21,680 nucleotides of DNA from JAKLIN01 sp964544395. GTDB taxonomy: Archaea > Nanobdellota > Nanobdellia > Pacearchaeales > GW2011-AR1. The translations under genes and the position numbers were made by a program. The DNA is taken from NCBI GenBank assembly GCA_964544395.1, contig CAZJAO010000008.1:1-21680 (forward strand). Reading direction: 5' to 3'. Each line of letters starts with the position of its first letter. Position 1 is the first letter of the stretch. Shown piece by piece: positions 7,674-14,321 of this stretch. A model generated the notes under the pieces. It did no database searches, was not told the origin of the DNA, and saw only the letters and a list, made by a program, of their open reading frames with translations.

Positions 7674-7688
7674 AATATTTAAAAATAA
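7674..7688 (+). promoter_or_regulatory. TATA box for the TrmB-like regulator
   Basis: An AATATTTAAAAATAA element centred about 29 nt before the ATG at 7710. Confidence 0.5.
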
Positions 7689-7709
7689 AACCCTGTTATC
7701 TAAACCATA

Positions 7710-8516
7710 ATGATAGTAAAAGATGAATTTTTAAGCAGATTAAGAAAGATTTTTGATTTGAATTTATATGAAGTTAAGGTGTGGACAGCAATTTTGTCGA
7801 GGGGAAATAGCACTGCTGGAGAATTAAGCAATATTTCCGGTGTTCCACGTTCCAGAACATATGATATTCTTGAAAGCCTTGAAAAGAAGGGATTTATTGT
7901 AATGAAGCTTGGAAAACCAATTAAGTTTGTTGCAATCAAACCCGATGAAGTTGTTGAAAGAGTAAAAAGAAACTTATCAACATATACAAAAGAAAGATTG
8001 GCGAGGTTGGAAAAATTAAGAGATGATGAAGTTCTCGGAGAATTGAATAGTCTGTTTACAAAAGGAGTCAAATTTGTTGAACCCTCTGAATTATCCGGAA
8101 GCTTGAGAGGAAGAGAAAATCTTTACAATCAATTAGATATGATGGTAAGAGGCGCTGAAAAGAGCATCACAATTGTAACAACACATGAAGGAATCAACAG
8201 GAAGATGGAAGCATTAATGCCAAGTCTTGAAAAAGCAAAGAAAAGAGGAGTAGTCATCAAAGTGGCTGCACCTATAGACAATAATAATCTTGAGGTTGCA
8301 AAAGAGTTCAAGAAAGTAGCTGAAGTTAAGAACTTAGAAAAATTAAGAGCGAGATTTGTAATTATTGATTCAACCCAGCTTATGTTCATGCTTCTTGACG
8401 ATGAAAAATTCCATCCAAGTTATGATATAGGAATTTGGATTAATACAGAATTTTTTGCGCAGGCACTTGAACAATTCTTTGAGCTTGCCTGGAAAGATTT
8501 GAAACCAGTGAAATGA
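7710..8516 (+). CDS. TrmB-family transcriptional regulator
   Basis: Archaeal TrmB proteins bind DNA with a winged helix-turn-helix and sense ligands with a C-terminal domain. Residues about 17-75 form the winged HTH, with the family-typical LNLYEVKVWTAIL opening, GVPRSRTYDILESLEKKG recognition helix and a KFVAIKPDEV wing. Residues about 80-110 are a coiled linker. Residues about 120-260 match the phospholipase D-like fold found in short TrmB proteins (RGRENLYNQLDMMV, SITIVTTHEGI, GVVIKVAAPI, ARFVIIDSTQLMFML). It has no separate sugar-binding domain, so the ligand cannot be named. Its stop overlaps the start of a small membrane protein, which may be its partner or target. It lacks an HKD catalytic motif, so it is unlikely to be an active phospholipase. 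Confidence 0.88.
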   Translation: MIVKDEFLSRLRKIFDLNLYEVKVWTAILSRGNSTAGELSNISGVPRSRTYDILESLEKKGFIVMKLGKPIKFVAIKPDEVVERVKRNLSTYTKERLARLEKLRDDEVLGELNSLFTKGVKFVEPSELSGSLRGRENLYNQLDMMVRGAEKSITIVTTHEGINRKMEALMPSLEKAKKRGVVIKVAAPIDNNNLEVAKEFKKVAEVKNLEKLRARFVIIDSTQLMFMLLDDEKFHPSYDIGIWINTEFFAQALEQFFELAWKDLKPVK

Positions 8517-8740
8517 AAATTAAATTGGGGTTAATTCTTGGACTTGTTGGAATAGGTACTTATCTATTAATTAATTTTGGTCCATTGTTATTAGGAGTAA
8601 TATTAAATTCCAATGAATTGAAGTCTATGTCTAATATTAGCTTATCATTTAATTTAATTAGAATAGCTATTTACTTCTTAATTGGTCTTGCTTTAGGATT
8701 AATTCTAAGTTTATTCAAAAAGAAACCCATTGTACAGTAA
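8513..8740 (+). CDS. Small two-pass membrane protein, overlapped with the TrmB-like gene
   Basis: A 75-aa hydrophobic protein with segments at about 4-31 and 47-67, and a short lysine-rich cytoplasmic end (FKKKPIVQ). No recognised family. The ATGA overlap with the TrmB-like gene shows co-transcription and probably coupled translation. A membrane partner for a one-component regulator is a possible role, but this is inference from order only. Confidence 0.6.
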   Translation: MKIKLGLILGLVGIGTYLLINFGPLLLGVILNSNELKSMSNISLSFNLIRIAIYFLIGLALGLILSLFKKKPIVQ

Positions 8741-8807
8741 AATTTCTTCAATACAAACCTAATTTTTAAAATTTATTAAATAAAAAAAATAAAAATAAAT
8801 TGATCTT
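8741..8807. terminator. Convergent AT-rich intergenic region with probable termination tracts
   Basis: The gap between the convergent genes ending at 8740 and 8808 is almost pure A/T, with T5 and A8 runs. These would act as T-tract terminators on the plus and minus strand respectively. No hairpin of note and no gene is seen. Confidence 0.35.
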
Positions 8808-9032
8808 TTATTTGCTGAATATTGCGGTAATTACTCCCACGAGAGTCATTATCACTACTACCCAACCGACAACCATGGAGGCCATTGCTCCACCAAGCCA
8901 GTCCGGAATAAGCAAATTTCCGCCGATCATTGCGAAACCCACGGATAGAGAAACTAGTATTCCCATCAACCATTCAGTGAAATTCAGAAAACCTTTCATT
9001 GGATGACTTCCCGATCTTTTTCTTCTTGGCAT
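8808..9032 (-). CDS. Small two-pass membrane protein with a strong Shine-Dalgarno
   Basis: A 74-aa protein: basic N-terminus (MPRRKRSGSH), hydrophobic segments at about 21-38 and 47-71, and a short GGAMAS connecting region. No named family is recognised. Unlike nearly all other unit-leading genes here, its ATG is preceded at four-base spacing by a complete AGGAGGT Shine-Dalgarno (plus-strand 9037-9043), with a TATA-like element further upstream (9066-9080), so its mRNA should have a true leader of about 15 nt. That implies efficient, conventional initiation and probably high expression. Two other open frames across the same stretch are shadows. Confidence 0.75.
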   Translation of the reverse strand: MPRRKRSGSHPMKGFLNFTEWLMGILVSLSVGFAMIGGNLLIPDWLGGAMASMVVGWVVVIMTLVGVITAIFSK

Positions 9033-9036
9033 TTTT

Positions 9037-9043
9037 ACCTCCT
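9037..9043 (-). promoter_or_regulatory. Full Shine-Dalgarno AGGAGGT before the 74-aa membrane protein
   Basis: AGGAGGT on the minus strand, four bases before the ATG at 9032, complementary to the 16S anti-Shine-Dalgarno. It decides the start and is the clearest Shine-Dalgarno in the window. Confidence 0.8.
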
Positions 9044-9065
9044 TTTATTTTAATATATATAATGC

Positions 9066-9080
9066 AATATATTTAATAAG
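9066..9080 (-). promoter_or_regulatory. TATA-like box for the 74-aa membrane protein
   Basis: The minus-strand reading CTTATTAAATATATT would put transcription start near 9047, leaving a short leader that holds the Shine-Dalgarno. Confidence 0.4.
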
Positions 9081-9084
9081 TTTT

Positions 9085-10797
9085 CTACATCTCTTCAATA
9101 ACGTCAATTCCGAGAAGAGACAATGAATTTTTCAAAATCTGCCTGAAGGCTTCAACCAAAGAAATTCTGAAACTTTCTTTTTCCGAATTCACGACAGGAC
9201 ATTCATGATAAAACTCATTGAACACCTGTGCAAGCTGATAAGAATAATTAGCGAGACAAGAAGGACTCAAATCTTCAAATGATTTCATGACAACATCTTC
9301 AAACTCTGACATTTTTTTTATAAGTTCAATTTCTTTTTTATCAAGATGCTTTGAATCCGGGTTTGGTTTCTTTTTGGACTTCTTTATAATCGAACTTGCA
9401 CGCGCATAGCTGTATAGAATGTATGGTCCGGAATTTCCCTCAAAGTTTAATGATTCTTTAATATCAAAAATTATATTTTTCTGTTCGCCCTGCTTAAGCA
9501 TATTATATTTCATTGCGGCAATTGAAATCTTTAAGGCACGATTTTCCAATATTTCTTTTTTTAATTTAGGGAATCTTTTCTTTATCTCTTTTGATGCATG
9601 CCCCGTCATTTCCTTCAAGAAATCCGAGTAGAGAATATTCTGCCCTGTTCTCGAAGACATCTTGCCTGTTGGAAGGCGGACCATCCCAAAAGAGATGTGC
9701 TTTAATCTATCTGAGTGACCGAAACCAGTTATTTCCAGAGTTTTTACAAGCTGATTAAAATGCAAATCCTGCTCATTTGCTATAACATAAATTGATTTTT
9801 GCAAGTCGGGGAAATCTATGAATTTCTTTTCAACAAGAGCCAAATCTTTTGCAGAATAAAGAATTGTCCCGTCTTTTCTTATCAAAACCCAGACACCGAG
9901 ATTGTATTTCTGCAAATCTATTATTATCGCATCCTCGCTTTTTTTTGCAAATTTATTTTTCAGCATTAATTCAACAATTTCCTTTCCTCTTATTTCCATG
10001 TCTTTTTCAAAATAGTAAACATCAAAATGGGTGTTTAATTGCGAATAAATTTTCTGGAATGACTTCAGACTTAGCTCCCTTGTTTGTCTCCAAAGCTTAG
10101 ATAATTCTGCATCTCCAGATTCCAGTTTCTTGTTTATTTCTTCAACCTCTTTCTGGAACTTTTTGCTTTTTTCCAAACGCTTTACAGCACCCACATATAT
10201 TGAAGCAATCCACGATTCGTCATCTTTCAATTTGTCTTTTGAATGAAATTTTTTATAGCACCAAATCCATTTTGCTACGTGCATTCCGCTATCGCCCTGA
10301 TAGTTTGCCCTTATTACTTTATTTCCGCAGAATTCCAGGATTCTTGAGACACTTTCTCCGATTGAGGTCCCCCTTATATGGCCGACATGAAATGCTTTAT
10401 GAGTATTTGCCTGTGAAAATTCCACCATGATGTTTTTTCCTTTTCCAAGATTCAATCTTCCAAAATCTTCTTTTTCCGATAAAATTTCAGAAACAAGATT
10501 ATCTGTAAGCTTCTCTCTGTCGAGAAAGAAGTTTATATAGGGACCCCGAGTCTGGATATCCTTGAATCCCCTTGGATTTTTAAGAACAGACCTTAATTCC
10601 AATGCAATTTCCGTTGGGTCCTGCCTCAATTTTGAAGCAAGGAAGAAGCATGGAAGAGCATAATCTCCCATTTCCGGTGAAGGGGGGACTTCTATTTTGC
10701 TTAGAATTTCTTCTCTGCTAATTCTTACATTTTTTTTGTCCAGACTTTTTATTATTGCTTCGACGATTAATTCTTTTTTATCAGAAGTTTCGGGCAT
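9085..10797 (-). CDS. argS: Arginyl-tRNA synthetase
   Basis: Class I synthetase that charges tRNA-Arg. The 570-aa length is normal. The N-terminal additive domain that reads the tRNA D-loop covers about 1-100 (MGDYALPCFFLASKL, RGPYINFFL). The catalytic core has HVGH (137-140) within the ArgRS-specific ANTHKAFHVGHIRGTSIG block. The KMSKS loop is GKMSSRTG (378-385), a degenerate form common in ArgRS. The anticodon-binding domain starts around FEGNSGPYILYSYARAS, another family hallmark, and ends with a GID-type C-terminus. It is divergent from tRNA-Leu with a shared 53-nt promoter region. Confidence 0.96.
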   Translation of the reverse strand: MPETSDKKELIVEAIIKSLDKKNVRISREEILSKIEVPPSPEMGDYALPCFFLASKLRQDPTEIALELRSVLKNPRGFKDIQTRGPYINFFLDREKLTDNLVSEILSEKEDFGRLNLGKGKNIMVEFSQANTHKAFHVGHIRGTSIGESVSRILEFCGNKVIRANYQGDSGMHVAKWIWCYKKFHSKDKLKDDESWIASIYVGAVKRLEKSKKFQKEVEEINKKLESGDAELSKLWRQTRELSLKSFQKIYSQLNTHFDVYYFEKDMEIRGKEIVELMLKNKFAKKSEDAIIIDLQKYNLGVWVLIRKDGTILYSAKDLALVEKKFIDFPDLQKSIYVIANEQDLHFNQLVKTLEITGFGHSDRLKHISFGMVRLPTGKMSSRTGQNILYSDFLKEMTGHASKEIKKRFPKLKKEILENRALKISIAAMKYNMLKQGEQKNIIFDIKESLNFEGNSGPYILYSYARASSIIKKSKKKPNPDSKHLDKKEIELIKKMSEFEDVVMKSFEDLSPSCLANYSYQLAQVFNEFYHECPVVNSEKESFRISLVEAFRQILKNSLSLLGIDVIEEM

Positions 10798-10850
10798 AAT
10801 TATAAGAATATAAGAACTTTTTTAAATCTAATTAGTGTGCAAGGAATTGT
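10798..10850. promoter_or_regulatory. Divergent promoter region for argS and tRNA-Leu
   Basis: The gap holds one strong A/T element, CTTTTTTAAAT at 10817-10827. On the plus strand it is 24-34 nt before the tRNA-Leu 5' end. On the minus strand the same element reads ATTTAAAAAAG, about 20-30 nt before the argS ATG at 10797. A single TATA region may therefore serve both directions. Confidence 0.5.
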
Positions 10851-10934
10851 GCGGGGGTGCCGGAGTGGTCAAACGGGCAGGACTTAAGATCCTGTGGCTT
10901 AGTGCCTGCGCAGGTCCGAATCCTGTCTCCCGCA
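10851..10934 (+). tRNA. tRNA-Leu (anticodon UAA)
   Basis: Class II tRNA with acceptor stem 10851-10857 pairing with 10927-10933 (gcggggg/ctcccgc, one G:U). The anticodon stem 10878-10882 pairs with 10890-10894 around cttaaga, anticodon TAA at 10885-10887. The long variable arm follows, then a T arm with loop tccgaat and discriminator A at 10934, the leucine identity base. No CCA is encoded and no intron is seen. It reads UUA and probably UUG. Confidence 0.95.
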
Positions 10935-10936
10935 TA

Positions 10937-10948
10937 AATTTTATATAT
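10937..10948 (+). promoter_or_regulatory. TATA box for the YdcF-like gene
   Basis: An AATTTTATATAT element 20-31 nt before the ATG at 10969, only a few bases after the tRNA-Leu 3' end. Confidence 0.5.
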
Positions 10949-10968
10949 CCCGGTTCTTTATTTAAAAA

Positions 10969-11688
10969 ATGAGAATGAGGAATAAAATGTTTTTTGGCTT
11001 CTTATTTCTAACTTTGTCAGTAATCTCATTTCTATTATCTTACAATCCAAACTTTACCGGCGGAGTTATCGGAATAAATACAGATTCTTCTCTTCTCTAT
11101 TTGTCAAGCATGATTTTCATTGTCGCATCTCTTTTTGTCTTTGCAACCAAGCAAACCCTTGATGCAATAATGATTCCTACAGGAGGCTATGAAGAAAATT
11201 CCAAAAGAACGGGGAAAGCATTGGAAGAATATGATTTTGGAAGGGGTGCAAAATATGTGCTGATAAGTGGGGGGACCCCCGCACAGGATTTGCAAATTTA
11301 TAGAAAACTTAGGCAAGCGGGAGTGGAGAGAAAAAATATAAAATTAGAGGGAAAATCAAACAGCACTTTAGACAATGTTCTTTATTCATTAGAAACTCTG
11401 AAAGAGACAGGAGTAAAAGATTTAGGAATTGCATCATCCAAAAGCCATCTCAATAGATTTGAAAAGGTAATAGACAGAGCAAAGAAAGAAGGCATTGTAG
11501 GCGGAAATTTCAGAGTACACAGACTGGAAATACCCCCATCAGAAAGCGCGGGAAAAAAGCTTTATGAATTTATTGCAGACTTAGCCTACCGGTATAAGCT
11601 TAGCAAAGGACTGAAATATGCACAAAGCCATCAATCAAAGAGCCTACTTAGAAGAATAAGAAACAAATTTGTGTATAAGGAGAAATGA
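10969..11688 (+). CDS. YdcF/ElyC-like DUF218 domain membrane protein
   Basis: Two N-terminal membrane segments (about 7-24 and 42-59) precede a DUF218 domain (about 65-200). The family landmarks are present: a DAIMIPTGG strand-loop (65-73), VLISGG (97-102), QDLQIYRKLRQAGVERKNIKLE with the conserved acidic pair region, the SNSTLDN block (130-136, usually S-x-NTxEN) and SSKSHLNRF (156-164, usually TSxyHxxRa). Bacterial relatives (SanA, ElyC, YdcF) act at the cell envelope; the biochemical activity is poorly defined, so no reaction is claimed. MRMRNKM offers later starts (M3, M7); the first is chosen because of TATA spacing. Its stop overlaps the start of the nuclease remnant (ATGA). Confidence 0.8.
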   Translation: MRMRNKMFFGFLFLTLSVISFLLSYNPNFTGGVIGINTDSSLLYLSSMIFIVASLFVFATKQTLDAIMIPTGGYEENSKRTGKALEEYDFGRGAKYVLISGGTPAQDLQIYRKLRQAGVERKNIKLEGKSNSTLDNVLYSLETLKETGVKDLGIASSKSHLNRFEKVIDRAKKEGIVGGNFRVHRLEIPPSESAGKKLYEFIADLAYRYKLSKGLKYAQSHQSKSLLRRIRNKFVYKEK

Positions 11689-11871
11689 AGAAAAAAATTT
11701 AAGATTTTTCTTTTGGTTTTTACAATTGTTTTATTGATTTCATTAAATTATAACTTTCTTGACAAAGAACCTAGTGATTTTCTGAAAGACTGTAAAATAG
11801 TCAGAATAGCAAGAATCATTAATGGAGACACTATTGTAACGACTTCTAATGAACACATCATTAATTCATAA
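11685..11871 (+). pseudogene. Frameshifted, truncated SNase-like (thermonuclease) remnant with membrane anchor
   Basis: The ATG at 11685 overlaps the preceding stop (ATGA) but its frame stops at 11700 after MKKKI. A run of seven A (11691-11697) lies just before. Removing one A opens a frame to the TAA at 11869-11871, giving about 61 residues: a lysine-rich start, a membrane segment (IFLLVFTIVLLISL), then DFLKDCKIVRIARIINGDTIV. The last part matches the first strands of staphylococcal-nuclease domains (V-x-RVIDGDTIV). The protein then ends, and the remaining roughly 100 catalytic residues (with the Arg and Glu/Asp active site) are absent; the SRP RNA promoter begins at once. Likely a decayed gene. 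A sequencing slip in the homopolymer could explain the frameshift but not the missing C-terminus. Confidence 0.6.
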
Positions 11872-11872
11872 C

Positions 11873-11882
11873 ATTAAAATAC
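11873..11882 (+). promoter_or_regulatory. TATA-like box for the SRP RNA
   Basis: An ATTAAAATAC element ends 20 nt before the predicted 5' end of the SRP RNA at about 11903, immediately after the remnant's stop codon. Confidence 0.5.
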
Positions 11883-11902
11883 CCTTATCTGTTCTGATTT
11901 TT

Positions 11903-12164
11903 GTAGACAGGTTGGCGGGATAGCCCTCCGCTAATTGCAAACGGGCTTCATGGCAAACTGCAAGGAGGAATGTGAAGAAGGATTTAAAGGTCCCTAATTC
12001 CGGACGTTGAGACTTTGTCTGTCTCGATCTTGCAGATGCAAAATGGGTCAGGCCTTGATCGGAGCAGCCCTAAACATTTGTTAAGGTGCTTGACAGAGCG
12101 CAGAGTTGAGAAAGGATAGGTAAACTGCTTAATGAATTCACAGCAACCCTCCGGTCTACTTTTT
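11903..12164 (+). ncRNA. ffs: Signal recognition particle 7S RNA
   Basis: The structure can be drawn by hand. The ends pair (GTAGAC 11903-11908 with GTCTAC 12154-12159). Helix 3 is 11913-11918 with 11928-11933. Helix 4 is 11935-11939 with 11959-11963. Their loops are exactly complementary (AGCCC 11922-11926 with GGGCT 11943-11947), the loop-loop contact typical of the SRP Alu domain. Helix 5 includes GGAGG 11964-11968 with CCTCC 12148-12152 and GTGAA 11972-11976 with TTCAC 12137-12141. Helix 8 (12041-12079) has the SRP54-binding core GTCAGG and GGAGCAGC with closing AAATG/CATTT. The tip of helix 8 (CC-UUGAUC-GG) and the putative helix 6 loop (12007-12027) are not GNRA/GNAR tetraloops, which is unusual. 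The ends are approximate; a T-tract at 12160-12164 probably terminates it. Confidence 0.92.
12160..12164 (+). terminator. T-tract terminator after the SRP RNA
   Basis: A run of five T directly follows the closing 3' strand of the SRP RNA terminal helix, as expected for archaeal T-tract termination. Confidence 0.45.
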
Positions 12165-12171
12165 CAAAAAA

Positions 12172-12183
12172 GTTAATAAACTA
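12172..12183 (+). promoter_or_regulatory. TATA box at the head of the pilus locus
   Basis: A GTTAATAAACTA element ends 18 nt before the ATG at 12202; the transcript would be leaderless or nearly so. Confidence 0.45.
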
Positions 12184-12201
12184 TTTTCTGTTAATCATAT
12201 A

Positions 12202-12717
12202 ATGAATAAGAGGGGACAATTCTATCTCATTGCAGCGATAGTTCTGATAACAATTGCAGTTGGTTTTGTTATTGTTTCAAATTCAGCATCATCGCAGCAA
12301 ACCCCAAATATTTATTTTTTAAGAGATGAACTTAAAATTGAAAGTTCCAAAATTATAGACTATGCAACGAGCAACCAATTAAGCGGGACACAAACCCAAA
12401 GCACTTTGATAGATTTCTCAAACCAATACATAAACAATTCTCAGAATGACAATTTCTATTTTCTCTTTGGAAACACCACCAACATGACATTCCTCTCTTA
12501 TCAGGCTTATTATGCTAATGTAACTTTAAATGGAATTGATTATACAAGTAATGTAAGCGTGGGGAAAACATACATAAAGACATTTGTCCCTGGAAGTAAT
12601 GTAATAATCGGAATCAATGGAAATCCGTATCCGTTTATATTGAATAATGGTGTGAACTTTAATTTTGTCTTGACCAATAATGGAGGAGAACAGAATTATA
12701 CTGCAACAAGCCAATGA
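12202..12717 (+). CDS. Type IV prepilin-like protein (class III signal, KRG/Q cleavage)
   Basis: The N-terminus MNKRG followed by QFYLIAAIVLITIAVGFVIV is a class III signal: short basic leader, Gly at the cleavage site, Gln at +1, then a hydrophobic helix for subunit packing. A +1 Gln is typical of the pilins processed by EppA in methanogens. The remaining 145 residues are rich in Asn, Thr, Ser and Tyr with several N-x-S/T sequons and no Cys, as for a surface-exposed, glycosylated beta domain. It overlaps the next pilin gene by four bases (ATGA). It could be a minor pilin or pseudopilin; the exact role is not visible. Confidence 0.8.
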   Translation: MNKRGQFYLIAAIVLITIAVGFVIVSNSASSQQTPNIYFLRDELKIESSKIIDYATSNQLSGTQTQSTLIDFSNQYINNSQNDNFYFLFGNTTNMTFLSYQAYYANVTLNGIDYTSNVSVGKTYIKTFVPGSNVIIGINGNPYPFILNNGVNFNFVLTNNGGEQNYTATSQ

Positions 12718-13256
12718 TAAAAAATAAGCGTGGAGTTAGTGAAATAATTGGATATATTTTATTAATTGCGATTGTTGTTGTGATAAGCATATTTGTATAC
12801 GGATGGCTTAAGACTTTTGTTCCACAACAATCTTTAACCTGCCCGGATGGAACTTCCGTTTCCATATCAAATTTAGTTTACAACTGCACATTAAACACAC
12901 TTAATTTTTCTTTGGATAACGATGGAACATTCAGCATTTCAGGTTATTTTGTTCATGCATCAAATGACACGACACAGCAAATACCTGCAATAGATTTAAC
13001 TCCGTATTATATGGGTCCTTCAGGCAATAAAGCGTCAAACAGTATTGTTTTCAGTTATTATAATATTTTAGATCCGGGCAAAGAGGAAAGTCTCAATGTA
13101 AACGGCTATAATCTGTCTCTGTATCTTCCCACAATTGCTACAGGAACAATCAATAAAATAGAGATCATTCCAATCAGATATGTTAATTATAATGGAAAAA
13201 GCAGAACTGCAACTTGTAGTAATGCAAAAATTGACATACCGGTAAGTTGCAGTTGA
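12714..13256 (+). CDS. Archaeal type IV pilin, cysteine-containing
   Basis: The start MIKNKRG followed by VSEIIGYILLIAIVVVISIFVYGW matches the archaeal type IV pilin N-terminal domain (archaellin/DUF1628-like). Cleavage is expected after Gly7. The external domain has four Cys: two soon after the helix (LTCPDG and YNCTLN) and two at the C-terminus (ATCSN and the penultimate residue). It ends with an IEIIPIRY strand and a Cys-containing tail. Layout is shared with the pilins at 13298 and 13773, so these three look like diverged tandem duplicates. Translation is probably coupled to the upstream gene through the ATGA overlap. Confidence 0.85.
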   Translation: MIKNKRGVSEIIGYILLIAIVVVISIFVYGWLKTFVPQQSLTCPDGTSVSISNLVYNCTLNTLNFSLDNDGTFSISGYFVHASNDTTQQIPAIDLTPYYMGPSGNKASNSIVFSYYNILDPGKEESLNVNGYNLSLYLPTIATGTINKIEIIPIRYVNYNGKSRTATCSNAKIDIPVSCS

Positions 13257-13265
13257 GTCACCAAA

Positions 13266-13277
13266 TTATTTATAAAC
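13266..13277 (+). promoter_or_regulatory. Internal TATA box before the third pilin gene
   Basis: A TTATTTATAAAC element lies 21-32 nt before the ATG at 13298 in a 41-nt gap, suggesting an independent, probably leaderless transcript for this pilin and its follower. Confidence 0.5.
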
Positions 13278-13297
13278 TAATTTAGGTTTTATTATTA

Positions 13298-13771
13298 ATG
13301 AATAAAAAGGGGGTTTCACCTGTAATAGCGACAGTGTTATTGATTGGAATTGTTATCGCCCTTGGAGTTATTGTCTTTTTCTGGTTCAGCAGTTTTACTC
13401 AGGAAGCAATTACAAAATTTAATGGAGAAAATATTCAGCTCGTCTGCAATGATGTTCAATTTCAGGCGAGTTATTCAAGCGGAGGAGATTTAGCTTTTTC
13501 AAATTCAGGAAATGTCCCCATCTTTAGTTTTAATGTTCAAATCCAAGGAGCTGCAGGAAGTTTCACAACACAGGATATAAAAAATTTAATCAGCAATTGG
13601 CCTAGCAGCGGATTAAGAACCGGCGGAGTTTTCTCTGGAAATATTGCAAGCAAGATTAATGGCGCAACTCAAATCGTTTTAATCCCAGTACTAAGGGGAA
13701 CTGTAAGCAACGGTGACCAGAAATCATTCATCTGTCCTGACCAATACGGATACAAAGTTTCTGTGATATAA
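13298..13771 (+). CDS. Archaeal type IV pilin with its own promoter, possible major pilin
   Basis: MNKKG followed by VSPVIATVLLIGIVIALGVIVFFWF is the classic archaeal pilin start (KKGVSPVIATVLLI). Cleavage is expected after Gly5. At 157 aa it is compact. Two Cys, one just after the helix (LVCND) and one near the end (SFICPD), could form a disulfide linking the two ends of the head domain. The domain is Gly/Ser/Asn-rich and ends with a VLIPVLRG strand comparable to the IIPIRY of the preceding pilin and APLIKG of the next. A TATA box of its own and the most canonical leader make it a candidate main subunit, though this is inference. Confidence 0.87.
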   Translation: MNKKGVSPVIATVLLIGIVIALGVIVFFWFSSFTQEAITKFNGENIQLVCNDVQFQASYSSGGDLAFSNSGNVPIFSFNVQIQGAAGSFTTQDIKNLISNWPSSGLRTGGVFSGNIASKINGATQIVLIPVLRGTVSNGDQKSFICPDQYGYKVSVI

Positions 13772-13772
13772 A

Positions 13773-14282
13773 ATGTTCTGCAAAAATCGCAAAGGCATCT
13801 CAAGCATTATTGCAACTTTACTTCTGATTGTGCTAACTATTGTTCTTGTTGTAATTGTATGGACGGTTGTAAACGGATTAGTCAGTTCCAAGATTAGCCA
13901 GTCAAGCGCATGCTTTGGGAATTTTAACACCATTAATCTTAATGGACGATACACCTGCTTTAACAGTTCAACAAACAGCATTCAATTTTCTCTTAACATC
14001 GGGGACATTTCTGTTGATGGCATTTTGGTAACAATTTCCAGCCCAAGCCAATCCAAGAGCATAACCATAACAAACACTCCCCAGGTTATCAATAATCTGA
14101 CATATTTTAACGGAACAGCATCAGTGGTTTTGCCTGGAAAAAATTCCGGCATGACTTACGATTATAGCTGGAGTGGTTCAGATGTGCCAAACTCAGTTCA
14201 GATAGCTCCATTAATCAAAGGACAGCAATGCTCCACTTCTGACACATTGACAACAATAGACAATTGCCTTTTACTTTCTTAA
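13773..14282 (+). CDS. Archaeal type IV pilin, cysteine-containing
   Basis: MFCKNRKG followed by ISSIIATLLLIVLTIVLVVIVWTVV is a class III signal with cleavage after Gly8. There is a Cys in the leader, two Cys after the helix (SACFG and YTCFN) and two at the end (GQQCST and DNCLL), matching the arrangement in the pilin at 12714. Several N-x-S/T sequons are present. The ATG begins one base after the stop of the previous pilin, so the two are certainly in one transcript. Confidence 0.85.
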   Translation: MFCKNRKGISSIIATLLLIVLTIVLVVIVWTVVNGLVSSKISQSSACFGNFNTINLNGRYTCFNSSTNSIQFSLNIGDISVDGILVTISSPSQSKSITITNTPQVINNLTYFNGTASVVLPGKNSGMTYDYSWSGSDVPNSVQIAPLIKGQQCSTSDTLTTIDNCLLLS

Positions 14283-14290
14283 TTACATTA

Positions 14291-14305
14291 ATTATTTAAA
14301 TTAAA
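14291..14305 (+). promoter_or_regulatory. Internal TATA box before the fifth pilin-like gene and ATPase
   Basis: An ATTATTTAAATTAAA element in the 39-nt gap, about 17-31 nt before the ATG at 14322. It would drive the pilin-like gene and the ATPase that follows four bases later. Confidence 0.5.
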
Positions 14306-14321
14306 ATTTGCTCTGGATAAT

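Noticed and set aside
8776..9006. Two alternative open frames over the 74-aa membrane protein
   Set aside because: Neither has the Shine-Dalgarno and coherent membrane helices of the minus-strand gene at 8808-9032.
11903..12164. RNase P RNA, suggested by short resemblances near the 3' end (AUGAAU...ACAG) and a GGAGGAA stretch
   Set aside because: The conserved RNase P core (GAGGAAAGUCC and ACAGAAxxxGGCUUA) is not matched, while the SRP helix 8 core and the complementary helix 3/helix 4 loops are matched exactly.
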